From Planctomycetota bacterium (GTDB lineage Bacteria > Planctomycetota > Planctomycetia > Pirellulales > Lacipirellulaceae): 64,000 nucleotides of DNA. The stretch is taken from assembly GCA_029259915.1 (NCBI GenBank), contig JAJDED010000010.1, positions 115,062-179,061 on the forward strand, given 5' to 3'. The notes beneath the pieces are model-generated. The model was not told the origin of the DNA, did no database searches, and saw only the letters and a list, made by a program, of their open reading frames with translations. A program made the position numbers and the translations under genes. Shown piece by piece: positions 9,101-17,079 of the stretch (within the stretch, counting starts at the first letter, position 1; each line of letters starts with the position of its first letter).

Positions 9101-10069
9101 GGCCTTGGCCACGGATATCGATTTTGGCGCTGCATGCACAATTGTTTGTTCTTTACCCTGACGCAAGTTGGCCACGCGGATCAAAACATCTTGCGGAGTA
9201 GTATCCGTGGACTCGAAACTCGCTTGCAAGCCGGCTGCCTCATTCGCGATGTTTTCGGCACCATCCCAATCGCCGTGCTGAATCATCGCATCGGCTTGCG
9301 TAAGGAGAAACTTGGCAAACCCTTGTTGCCAACTGGGGCTATCGTCCTTGTTGGACGAAAGTTGTTCAAACTCGTCGATGGCTTGCAGTACGCGAACGGG
9401 GGAATCCCCAGCGACTCCGTAATCGACCGAAAACTCTTTGGCTTGCGCGACATGCTGTTTCGCTAGTGCAACATCGCCCACAGCAAGGGCCCGACGAGCG
9501 GACCGCAACTGGTTCATTCCCAGCGCATGTGGGTTTTTGAGTTGCTGGGGGATTTGTTGTGCATTGGTATTCGGATAGGTCAACTGGGGCACTGCCTCAG
9601 TAAGCTCCGCTTGCGCAGCATCTTGGCTTTCACCTTTTGCGGCGCTACGTAGCGCACCGGCAAAGGGATCTTGGGTCGGCTCCTGCTTACCGGAGGTTAA
9701 ACCGGCTAGGGGATTGAGCGACTTCGTACGCTTGGTTGCCAACGGCTTGGCATCCTTGCTGCGGGCAACTGTTTTATCCCAATCGCTACGAACTCGCGCC
9801 GGTGTATCGCCAAAGTGTAAAACGGGATAGCGGATTTTACTCGCTTCAGCGCGATGCAAGAGCGCATCGGCCTCATCCAGTTTTCCGGCAGCTATCGCCT
9901 GACGAGCCTGGGACAACAAATTATCGACTCCCTCGCGCGTTAACGAGGCAGTCGCCTGCGGCTGTCCTTCCTGCCCATAACTGGTTTCAATCCAGAAACC
10001 TGTAAACGAAGCAAGCGTAAAGATTGCCAATGCACTATGACAACAAATTCGTGATCTGAACCGGTTCAA
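6158..10069 (-). CDS. Secretin-type outer-membrane channel, GspD/PilQ family, long N-terminus
   Basis: The 1303-residue protein begins with a signal peptide (to about residue 32). Residues 35-480 carry five related helical repeats with the pattern 'ARQAIAAGKLDEADALL', best described as TPR-like. A short N-domain of STN/N0 type lies near residue 750 (DNTPLTEVVEQLSQLTGVNI). The C-terminal secretin domain runs from about 1000 and includes VPDGGTVLLGG near residue 1237 and the ending MVTPHIIIQEEEE. Secretins form outer-membrane gates for type II secretion or type IV pili. The usual length is 600-750, so the N-terminal half is an expansion. The start is a TTG with a strong Shine-Dalgarno. It lies downstream of the PilM-type genes but is separated from them by 738 bp. 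Confidence 0.9.
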   Translation of the reverse strand: MNRFRSRICCHSALAIFTLASFTGFWIETSYGQEGQPQATASLTREGVDNLLSQARQAIAAGKLDEADALLHRAEASKIRYPVLHFGDTPARVRSDWDKTVARSKDAKPLATKRTKSLNPLAGLTSGKQEPTQDPFAGALRSAAKGESQDAAQAELTEAVPQLTYPNTNAQQIPQQLKNPHALGMNQLRSARRALAVGDVALAKQHVAQAKEFSVDYGVAGDSPVRVLQAIDEFEQLSSNKDDSPSWQQGFAKFLLTQADAMIQHGDWDGAENIANEAAGLQASFESTDTTPQDVLIRVANLRQGKEQTIVHAAPKSISVAKADTLKLLAEARQALSRGNLTQAEKLAAQTSQLNVADSQFAADEDSPARLAADLQRARAEAEQVQLATSELPLELRLPFREQGFVPTPRLAQVPEEAPTPLPQLDATQNVSGTTDPYDLLQQGEQALRAGNRGEALRLFREAHQRRGELDVVSQEQLQGHLQMLSSQSSNRTTRAAGGESLLNSASTGQKLLARQIAMEVGKRQSEAAKLRTTNPYEALELLSEIKEIVSDSELDENTKIQLNRRVELSIGETERYLRDHKSELELDAANREVLEEIDRTREVRVQVQTRMAEMVDQYNTFRDEHRYAEMEIVAKRLYEMAPEEPVAQQLWENAKFIRREMLNTELDQMTEEGVVGIFQNIRQTAAEGLLDSNTPIHYGETWANLVKNRKGSGDLGARRSARELEIQRKLRTPVLPRYDNTPLTEVVEQLSQLTGVNIHLDPRGLGQEGVRSDTPVSLNLGQEVNLESALNLILEPLHLTYMVKDEVLKITSEQIRDGDVYEKVYNVADLVVPIPNFVPSSNIGLQGLINDAYAAIPQNNRSYGGPVAVVPVNAPGQPAPAMGTNVLQQQFGTNAGGTSAPVSGGPGGMGGAANADFDSLIDLIVSTVEHDSWMENGTGEGEIQPFPTNLSLVISQTQRVHEQIADLLEQLRRLQDLQVTIEVRFIRLTDSFFERIGIDFDFNIEDGSGITDLNTIGASFEPSRASATVGVTGGALGLNDPLPDFTVDLDVPFRNSSFNLAQPQFGTPVDVGQFGFAILSDIEAFFLINASQGDRRANVLQAPKVTLFNGQQATVVDSSFRPFVISVIPVVGEFAAAQQPVIVVLSEGTMLTVQAVVSDDRRYVRLTLVPFFSQIGEVNTFTFEGSETSSASANTTDQDDDGNDESNDNANSIVRSGTTVQLPTFQVISIATTVSVPDGGTVLLGGIKRLSEGRTEFGVPLLSKMPYVDRLFRNVGIGRETDSLMMMVTPHIIIQEEEEDRL

Positions 10070-10076
10070 CGGTGTT

Positions 10077-10084
10077 CTCCTTTC
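10077..10084 (-). promoter_or_regulatory. Shine-Dalgarno that fixes a TTG start for the secretin
   Basis: On the minus strand AAAGGAG stands about 8 nt upstream of the TTG at 10069, and translation from this TTG leads straight into a signal peptide (MNRFRSRICCHSALAIFTLA). No ATG nearby gives a comparable combination. TTG start chosen on this basis. Confidence 0.75.
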
Positions 10085-10588
10085 GAGACAACCTGCGAAA
10101 CGTTGCGGGTTATCTCGCGACGCGTAGTCAGTTGTAGAGCCCTATCGATTTCCTGAATCGGACGGGACCTACTCGGCGCGGCCACCCTCAAAAAAGCCTT
10201 TCTCGGTAGACGCCTGCTGGTTCAATTAGCACTCTCGTTACCTATCCGTGGCGAAGAGTGGGGCGTTAAATACCGGTCAGCGGCAGTTTTCGTCAAGGCC
10301 AGTAGGAATAGCAGCCAAGAAAAAGAGGCAAATCAGAACGATTTCCTCAGCAAGCAAAAAGCGCAATGCTAGCACGCTCAAGAAATACGCGATTAGAAAA
10401 CGCAGGCGTAGGCCGCTGCAAAAAAATCGTCGTACTCACTCAGTTCGACTTCTTGCACTTCTGGAGGGGTGGAACCACCCACAATTCCTTTTATAGCAAG
10501 TATCACTCGCGTGTTCCGCTTTTTCAGCCGTTTGGTGCTGAAATACAAGCATACGTACCGGAACACGCGTGTGCGGCTCGCACTAAAA

Positions 10589-10724
10589 AGAATAGAACGC
10601 AGATAAAGCGGATTGTCACTGATTACGAAATAGTTGAGAGATTCGTTCTCATGGACACAGTTATCAGTACCCTGAAAAAATCTGTGGGAATCTGCATGAT
10701 CCGTGTACATCTGCGTTCTATTCT
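10589..10724. repeat. Palindromic repeat, 'AGAATAGAACGCAGAT' class
   Basis: The perfect 16-bp arms at 10589-10604 and 10709-10724 enclose about 104 bp. The word resembles the 'AACGCAGAT' type of interspersed repeat and is unrelated in sequence to the other repeat classes in the window. It lies downstream of the 690-residue Gly-rich protein gene. Confidence 0.8.
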
Positions 10725-10807
10725 GCTTGCTAAAAAGTGCAAAACTCGAACTCTGGAGTTTCAACAATTTCAACGACATGGGTGTGCATTGCCAAGAAAA
10801 GCAAGAA

Positions 10808-12880
10808 CTATCGTTCGCCGTATCCACCCATTTCACCATACGGATCCCCATATCCGCCACCTTCCCCACGACCACCTCCGTAGGGACTGTTGCGCCCACC
10901 TCTCTGGTCCCCTCCTTCGATCACCTGCTGATACTCAGCGACCGGTTCGCTATCGTCGAGTTCCTCTTGCAGAAACAATCTTCCGGATGGGTCCATCAAC
11001 AGGGCTCGTGCCGGGGCAGTCATATCTCGGCTAAGCTTCTCGCCGCCGCGGAAGTCGATCACCGTGATGCCGGTGCGGAAATTGAATTCTTCTTTTTCCT
11101 GTTCCGGCTCAAGCTTGGTACTGTCGGCCCAAATCACCTTTGCCTTCTCTTGAAGATTCAAGACACTCCCGCGGGCAAAATCTTCCTCCAATGCAATCTC
11201 AGCGGGAAGGGTGCTATTGAAGGCTTTGACGAGGATCTTTGCTTCGGGCTCGTCTGAAAAATTGTTCTCGTTTGCCGCCTCGGCGCTTACGAGATAAATC
11301 CTTGCCGGCAATGGCACACTTGCCACGGGACTTGGCTCGCTCCAGTCGGTAAGACGGAATTTTTTAAGGCTCTTGTTCTCAATTTTGCTACGTCGGTCGA
11401 GCACGGTGCGGTCAAGATGCTTTTCGTTCACGTCGTGATTGACATCGGCAAGCGCCAGACGCACGCGATACCGATACTGATGCCCGGGCTCTACGTTATC
11501 GTCGAAGTAACGGAATAAAACATGCGTGGTTTTTCCATCCCAGGAAAAGACTCCCACTGAGCCAGAACGGCCGCCGCCCATCATCCCACCACGCCCACCG
11601 TAGGCTCCGCCTTGTCCCATTTCCATCCGACCACCGCCATACTCACCTCCGTATCCCATCTCTCCACGGCCACCGTAGCCACCACCAGGGTATCCGCCCT
11701 CCATGCGCCCCCCTCTTTCTCCTCGTCCAGTGCGCCCGCCGTACCCTCCACCGGGAATTTCTCCGCGACGACCTCCCGCCGGACCCGCAAACATATCTTC
11801 CTCGCCCGCCGGTTCATCGCTTTCCTCCGCTTCTTCCAGTTCGCGCGACCCTTCGGGCTCGGCTTCCGACGCTAGCGGCATGGAGGAATGGCTCACCCGC
11901 TTGTCCCAATCGCGAAGAATCAACGGTGGCAAGGGGTGCGTGAGTATCGGATGATTGTAACGGGGGTCGATCAAATCGAGCGCATCAAACGGATAGGATT
12001 CTAACTCGCGATCCAAGGATCTACTGTTTACCGAAGCAATCTTTTTCCATTCCCCCTGCCCTGTCTCCGTGATTTCTGCCCGTTCCACCACATAGCCGCG
12101 ATAAATAGGAATGTCGCGTCCATTGTCGTAGCCAGACGAACCTTGCAATGCTTCGTCATAGATCTCGTATTGCTTCTCCACGGGCACTTTCGCCAGGACC
12201 GTCACCCAAGACTTGGCCGAAATCTGCTCGAAGCCTTGGAGACGCGCACTCGAGTTGGGATTTACCACAATGGGCCCATCCCTTCTCGGGGTGGTCCTAC
12301 CACCACGCTCGGTCTGTTCCCCTCGCCCCCCTCCGAAGATACCCGCTCCGCGGCCACCACGTTCGCTTGGGTCATCCGCTCGCCTACGATCTTCGGCCGC
12401 CTTGTCGGCCTTGGCCTGTTTCTGTTGTTCGGCCAAGGCAGCTAGCCGCTGCTTCTCGATGATTGCCTTATCGGCAGATGCCCACAGGCCCGAGTCGCCA
12501 TGCACTTCTAATTCTTCTGCCAAAAGTAGCGCAGGATCGGTACGCAAACTGACCGGATCAAGCACCGGTCGATTCATCGGATACTTCCACCGCGGGTAAT
12601 GCTCCGCGACGACTTGCTCCATTGCCTCGCCACTGATCGTTTCGGCACGGATGACCTCTTCCTCTGGTAAGTTGTCCCAGGTAAAGCTGAGTACGTGACG
12701 ATTCGCATTGTCGGCAAGCTTAACGAGATTTTCGGGCTGACGGTCCCCCCCCAAGCGCTCGCGACCGATAGCCGACCAAAACAACATTCCCGCGCAAACC
12801 ACGATGCCTGCCATGCCAATTTTTTCACCATGTCGAAGCAATAATCGGACAATTGCGTTGCCGCTTTTAAGATTTGCCAT
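10808..12880 (-). CDS. Membrane-anchored Gly/Arg/Tyr-rich protein of the pilus/secretion set
   Basis: This 690-residue protein has an excellent AGGAG site before the ATG at 12880. One membrane helix (about residues 21-37) near the N-terminus suggests an inner-membrane anchor with a large periplasmic part. Three low-complexity stretches rich in GGYGGRG- and GGRGE-type words occur near residues 165-200, 360-450 and at the very C-terminus. Between them are ordered regions with features of periplasmic modules (for example FRYFDDNVEPGHQYRYRVRL). I do not recognise the family. Its place after PilM-N and the PilO-like protein and before a secretin suggests a linker role like PilP or GspC, but no sequence similarity to those is visible. 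The Gly-rich parts are probably disordered. Confidence 0.6.
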   Translation of the reverse strand: MANLKSGNAIVRLLLRHGEKIGMAGIVVCAGMLFWSAIGRERLGGDRQPENLVKLADNANRHVLSFTWDNLPEEEVIRAETISGEAMEQVVAEHYPRWKYPMNRPVLDPVSLRTDPALLLAEELEVHGDSGLWASADKAIIEKQRLAALAEQQKQAKADKAAEDRRRADDPSERGGRGAGIFGGGRGEQTERGGRTTPRRDGPIVVNPNSSARLQGFEQISAKSWVTVLAKVPVEKQYEIYDEALQGSSGYDNGRDIPIYRGYVVERAEITETGQGEWKKIASVNSRSLDRELESYPFDALDLIDPRYNHPILTHPLPPLILRDWDKRVSHSSMPLASEAEPEGSRELEEAEESDEPAGEEDMFAGPAGGRRGEIPGGGYGGRTGRGERGGRMEGGYPGGGYGGRGEMGYGGEYGGGRMEMGQGGAYGGRGGMMGGGRSGSVGVFSWDGKTTHVLFRYFDDNVEPGHQYRYRVRLALADVNHDVNEKHLDRTVLDRRSKIENKSLKKFRLTDWSEPSPVASVPLPARIYLVSAEAANENNFSDEPEAKILVKAFNSTLPAEIALEEDFARGSVLNLQEKAKVIWADSTKLEPEQEKEEFNFRTGITVIDFRGGEKLSRDMTAPARALLMDPSGRLFLQEELDDSEPVAEYQQVIEGGDQRGGRNSPYGGGRGEGGGYGDPYGEMGGYGER

Positions 12881-12915
12881 GGTAATAACTCCTGCATCTT
12901 TTTGGGGAGATAGGA

Positions 12916-14337
12916 TTAAAGCGTATCGGCGGCCAACTGGTCCTCTTCGAGGCCGGGTACTGAAAGCTCTTCTTTATCTGGCTGGTTGTAAATATAAACC
13001 ACAGCCTGTATTTCCACGTTCGCCAGGTTGGGATCAGGCGGTAGGTTTACAGCGCCGCGCATCGAAGAACGACCCGTGGACATGCCACCCCGCGAGCCGC
13101 CCCCGCCAAAACCGGCTCCCGACTGCTCTGGATTCACTCGCAATTGGTTAACTTCTATCGGCAAAGCGGCATTGGCACACTCGACCAGCAATTGGGGAAG
13201 CCACCGCTGGTCCATCATCAACTTCATGCGAATCGGAAGTTGACGATACTCGATTCCAAAGTTTTCGGCGTCGCCCGGGTAGGGCTGACCCTCAGCATCG
13301 AGATAGCGATGCGCGAGAACGTCTGTATCGCTCATCCCGTCATCTCGACCACCTTCGCCGTAGCCTCCCCTGCCGCCATAGCCTCCCTCGTCCATTTCTC
13401 CCCTTCCGCCGCCAGACTCACCACCGCGTCCCCCTCCGTAAGGATCATCTCCACCAATTCCTTCAACGCTTGGAATTAATATCCTCGACTTGGTGCGGCT
13501 TGCCTCGGCGGCTTTTTTGCCGACTTCAAGATTCACTATCACACGGACCGCTGTGTTGTCGGGGCGGGTGGCTTTTCGCAATTTGTTGGTATTGGCAATT
13601 ACGTTCAACAATGTTTCGTAGACCCATAAGTCTTCCTGGGTGACCCAAATCTGAACGGCAGAAGGTTTCTTAGCAAAGTGCAGTTCGTCGCGGACGTTGC
13701 CTTGGTCGAGCCACTGGACCAGGTAATCTTGATTCTCTTGGTCCGGATCAAGAGCCGCCAAGCCTCGACCGCCATATGCGCCTTCGCCGCCATAACCCTC
13801 TTCTCCGCCATACGGACTATCTCTGCCTCCACCGCGTCCTCCAAAGCTGCTCGATCCTCTTTCAGAAGTTTTTTGAGCTTGCACGATTTCGAGCAAACCA
13901 TCGAAGCGGTTTTCGATGTAATTCCAATAATGGTTCCGCATGAATTCTGCTTTGTGGGCTGGGAACGGATCGCGAAATCTCAGTTTTTCAATTTCATCGA
14001 TGAATTCAGGCTTCAGACTGCCCTTGGGCCAATAAAGCACTTCTTGCCTTTGACGATCGTAAAGTTGCTTCCAAACGTTCAACACATTTTCTCGCTGCTC
14101 TTTCGCTTGCAGCATGTCGCCTTGGTTCACATCGTCGTTGGGATGCACCGGCTTGCTGCCCAAATCGCGCATAGATTTGAACGAAGATTCAATCGAAGAT
14201 TTTCGCGACTTAAACTCTTTGTCGAGGTCGCCCGTGGCAAGGTGCCAACAGGCAACAGCCACGAGGGTGCCCAAAACGCTGAGAACCCAAAATCGCTCTC
14301 GCCAAATCAGTTTTACGATGACACGCACTTGATCCAT
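12916..14337 (-). CDS. PilO-like membrane-anchored protein with Gly-rich insertions
   Basis: The 473-residue protein starts at the ATG at 14337, 6 bp after the PilM stop; its Shine-Dalgarno GAGGAG is part of the last PilM codons, so the two are likely coupled. One membrane helix lies at about residues 16-33, followed by a coiled-coil-prone segment (residues 36-90). Two Gly/Tyr/Arg-rich stretches lie near residues 165-195 and 295-330. The topology (short cytosolic tail, one helix, coiled coil, small periplasmic domain) and the position directly after PilM are those of PilO. Direct sequence similarity is weak, so the PilO label is an inference from context. It is followed 35 bp later by the 690-residue protein. 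Confidence 0.6.
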   Translation of the reverse strand: MDQVRVIVKLIWRERFWVLSVLGTLVAVACWHLATGDLDKEFKSRKSSIESSFKSMRDLGSKPVHPNDDVNQGDMLQAKEQRENVLNVWKQLYDRQRQEVLYWPKGSLKPEFIDEIEKLRFRDPFPAHKAEFMRNHYWNYIENRFDGLLEIVQAQKTSERGSSSFGGRGGGRDSPYGGEEGYGGEGAYGGRGLAALDPDQENQDYLVQWLDQGNVRDELHFAKKPSAVQIWVTQEDLWVYETLLNVIANTNKLRKATRPDNTAVRVIVNLEVGKKAAEASRTKSRILIPSVEGIGGDDPYGGGRGGESGGGRGEMDEGGYGGRGGYGEGGRDDGMSDTDVLAHRYLDAEGQPYPGDAENFGIEYRQLPIRMKLMMDQRWLPQLLVECANAALPIEVNQLRVNPEQSGAGFGGGGSRGGMSTGRSSMRGAVNLPPDPNLANVEIQAVVYIYNQPDKEELSVPGLEEDQLAADTL

Positions 14338-14343
14338 GATCGC

Positions 14344-16494
14344 TCACTCCTCAACGTCTGTTTGACTAATCAGCGCTTCTTCTGCTTCCTGCTCGACACG
14401 CAGGCGACGCTCCTCAGCCAGTATTCTCCGCTCGCTTCGAGTCTTCGGGCGCCAACAGAATTGGACGACAAAGTCGTATCGCCGCAACTCGATCATTTCC
14501 ACTTTGTCTTCCCCTTCCACTCCTTCTTCACCACGGCTCGACGGACGCCTGTAAGACTGCACCCCGCCACCACGCTCCCGAGAATTCCCATCGAGCACTC
14601 CAACCTCGGGATGGATAGACTCGTCGCGCAGTTTGGTCTCTGACACCAACCAAGGATGGCTGATGCCTAAGTCGGAAAAAGGAACTTCCACCAACTCGCC
14701 ATTGGGACCGTCCGGCAACTTCAAGATGCCCTGTTCAAAGTTTTTGATCAGCGTATTGTTGACAAAACGGGCCCCATCATTGCTCGAATCGAGATTGTGA
14801 TAATGGTAGCCGGTAAGTTGCATCACCCAACCTTCGCCCTCCAAGCTTACTGGCTCGGAAGCTTGCTCGGCTCCATCTTCTTCAAAACCATCATCGCCAT
14901 CACCCAACAATCCGCGTGATTTCCGATACTGTTCTTCCACAGACGAATACCATTCGGATTCCAAGTCTTCGAAGAATTCGCCATCCAGGGCATCGAAATG
15001 CAACTCGTTGCGATTGCTGATGTCTTCTTTGGTCTCTTTGCGCTCTTCGGCAATTCGCACATCTTTAGGCAGCGCCGCGTCGACCGCTTTGACCAATTCC
15101 AACCAAAGCAACCGGCCCTCGACGTTGCTCACCAAATTGTCGCCCGTTTGTTTGATGCGATCAAACGCTGAGCGTATTCCACTATTCTCTGACTGGAAAC
15201 CGCCAGCAGTGGTTTGGATGCTGTTCGCTTTACTCTCCGCCTGCTTCATTGCATCGGTCTTGGTGTCACTCCAGGCGACGGCATGGGTGAAATAGTTGAA
15301 AGTCAATCCCGCAAGCAGCGCTGCCACTCCTGCCACCGCCCACGGTTTCTTGGCACGAATCAGTCGTGTGCGGACAATTTCTTCAGGCAGCAAATTGGTG
15401 TGAATTTCCGACTTGCCGAGCCCTTGCAAACAAAGACCGTACGATACTGCAAAGCTCAACAGATTTTCTTTGAACTGCGATTGGGCCGTCGCGCTGCCTC
15501 CAGAGAGATTCTTAAACTCGTCAACCGGCTGGACCTCTTGCTCCAAATTCTGAGTAAGATATTTTTGCAGCCCGGGCAATTTCATCGCATTGCCAAGCGC
15601 AATCACTTCGCCAATCTTGGCCGCCTTGTCGATGCTGGTGAAATAACCAAGCGATCGCTGAATTTCCGCCAACAAATCGCTAAATACTGGCCGCATTGCT
15701 TGAAACACCGCCTTGGGGTCGTCGGCCTGGGTGGCGTTTCGCTTGAGATGTTCCGCCTTGACGAAAGTGAGCTTCAGTTCCTTACTCAGGGCACGTGTAA
15801 AGTGACTTCCCCCGATCGGAATGTTCCGCTGCCACACTCGATACCCATTCGTCACCACCAGATCGGTCGTATCGGTTCCTAACGAAATCACCACAGTCGA
15901 CTCCGGCGGATCGGCCGGGTCGTAGGGACGCGAACGCAGATCTTCCAGGCGATCGAAGCAAACGTAGTTATAAACACTCAGCGGCGCCAATTGAATAAAG
16001 TCGACTTCGATGCCCGCAGTCTCCAGCGGTTCCAGAGCCCGAGAGACCTGGTCACGCTTCATGGCAAATAGCCCGACCTCCGGCTCGAGCGCGAATCCGT
16101 CTTCCTCGCTCCCGCCAGTGAGCCGCTGATAATCCCAAACCACGTCCTCGAGTGCGAAAGGGATTTGCTGCCGCGCTTCGTATTTAACAATATCTGGAAT
16201 CTTTTTCGCTTCGACGGGCGGGAGTTTGATGAATCGAGCCAGGCCACTCTGGCCGGCTACCGCCAAGGCCACCTGGTCGCCCGTAAGATCGTTGCGCGAA
16301 AGAAACTGCTCGAGGGCTTCGCGGACAATCTCTTCCGGTTCGGCCTCGGGCTGCGAAAGTATCTTGGGGTACTCGATATAGTCGAACGACTCGACAACGA
16401 CGCGGTCAGGGTCTTTTTCGTGCGGACGGCACTTCAGCGCTTTCAAAGCGCATTGGCCTATATCAATTCCCCAAACGGCATTGCTGGTCGCCAT
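14344..16494 (-). CDS. pilM: PilM-PilN fusion, type IV pilus-like inner-membrane platform protein
   Basis: The 716-residue protein starts MATSNAVWGIDIGQCALKAL. Residues 5-370 are a typical PilM actin-like domain: the N-terminal nucleotide-binding motif GIDIGQ, the segment KYEARQQIPFALEDVVWDYQ, and VVISLGTDTTDLVV. PilM alone is about 350 residues. Here a membrane helix follows at about 386-405 (PWAVAGVAALLAGLTFNYF), then a periplasmic part with WLELVKAVDAALPKDVRI, which is the PilN pattern. In most bacteria PilM and PilN are separate and PilM binds the short cytosolic tail of PilN; here they are one chain. It is the first gene of a leftward unit. The C-terminal 200 residues are acidic and of unknown role. 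Confidence 0.82.
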   Translation of the reverse strand: MATSNAVWGIDIGQCALKALKCRPHEKDPDRVVVESFDYIEYPKILSQPEAEPEEIVREALEQFLSRNDLTGDQVALAVAGQSGLARFIKLPPVEAKKIPDIVKYEARQQIPFALEDVVWDYQRLTGGSEEDGFALEPEVGLFAMKRDQVSRALEPLETAGIEVDFIQLAPLSVYNYVCFDRLEDLRSRPYDPADPPESTVVISLGTDTTDLVVTNGYRVWQRNIPIGGSHFTRALSKELKLTFVKAEHLKRNATQADDPKAVFQAMRPVFSDLLAEIQRSLGYFTSIDKAAKIGEVIALGNAMKLPGLQKYLTQNLEQEVQPVDEFKNLSGGSATAQSQFKENLLSFAVSYGLCLQGLGKSEIHTNLLPEEIVRTRLIRAKKPWAVAGVAALLAGLTFNYFTHAVAWSDTKTDAMKQAESKANSIQTTAGGFQSENSGIRSAFDRIKQTGDNLVSNVEGRLLWLELVKAVDAALPKDVRIAEERKETKEDISNRNELHFDALDGEFFEDLESEWYSSVEEQYRKSRGLLGDGDDGFEEDGAEQASEPVSLEGEGWVMQLTGYHYHNLDSSNDGARFVNNTLIKNFEQGILKLPDGPNGELVEVPFSDLGISHPWLVSETKLRDESIHPEVGVLDGNSRERGGGVQSYRRPSSRGEEGVEGEDKVEMIELRRYDFVVQFCWRPKTRSERRILAEERRLRVEQEAEEALISQTDVEE

Positions 16495-17079
16495 TCTAGA
16501 ATCCTCTGCTCCAACTGGTTTTGCTTCCGCATAGAACGCATAAAATTAAAATATGCGGACACAAAACAATTTGTTCCGAACCAATCATTTACAACTACCG
16601 GCGGGGAAGCCAAGCGGAAGACTCAGCGACGCCCACGGTGATTGGCCTGCTGTGTTGCCTCACCTTAAATCTATCGATTTTGGGTCTCAAAAGTCAATTC
16701 AGCGCCAAGGGCCCAACCGCTCCTCAACCTGTGCAAACGCCTACAATCCATGGTGCCAGACAGCGTCTTGCCAATGTTAGCGGGATTTCCCCCCACCCAA
16801 CCATTCTAGTCGAGATTCGTCGCTTGGCCAGAAACAGGCCGTTTGAGGCGAAAAAACGCAGAGAAAAGTATCCCCGGCTGGATTCGAACCAGCAACCTTC
16901 GGCTTCGGAGAGCGCCAAGAGTTTCACGAAAAACGCAGCGTTTCTCGGTGATTACTGCATTCTACCGTGCAACTTGGTCATTGCAATCTCTATCACTTCA
17001 TTGCATCGTTTCTCGAATAATAACGGTATTGAGAGTTGATCGTAGCGTGAGAAACGGTAAATAGTCGTCCCTGAAGAAT
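16495..17079. other. Intergenic stretch holding the left boundary of the putative island
   Basis: No gene is supported. It contains the promoter side of the PilM unit, the 44-bp tRNA-Arg 3' fragment (16867-16910, listed separately) and, just beyond it at 16924-16951, a near-palindrome of 13-bp arms with one bulge. The rest downstream of the symporter stop shows nothing I can name. Confidence 0.6.
16867..16910 (-). repeat. Displaced 3' fragment of tRNA-Arg(CCG), att-like direct repeat (left)
   Basis: This 44-bp copy is identical to 42886-42929. It contains the anticodon loop (CTCCGAA on the minus strand), the 3' anticodon stem, variable loop, T arm and 3' acceptor strand of the tRNA. The bases further 5' do not form a D arm or acceptor partner, so this is not a functional tRNA. 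Confidence 0.85.

Larger units (their letters stand above)
10070..10807. other. 738-bp intergenic stretch with two inverted repeats
   Basis: No gene is supported here. The stretch separates the secretin from the 690-residue protein upstream, so it may hold a separate secretin promoter. At 10508-10518 and 10559-10569 an 11-bp perfect inverted repeat (CGCGTGTTCCG) encloses a smaller one, TTCAGC/GCTGAA. A second, larger element at 10589-10724 is listed separately. Confidence 0.6.

Noticed and set aside
10366..11034. 222-residue open frame on the plus strand
   Set aside because: It runs through a palindromic repeat and then opposite the end of a real gene; composition is not that of a protein gene.
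11560..11830. Open frames on the plus strand over the Gly-rich region
   Set aside because: They are by-products of GGN/GGC-rich codons of the minus-strand gene; no start signal or conserved sequence supports them.
16867..16940. Possible second tRNA-Arg gene
   Set aside because: Only the part from the anticodon loop to the 3' end is present; the D arm and 5' acceptor strand are missing, so it cannot fold as a tRNA.
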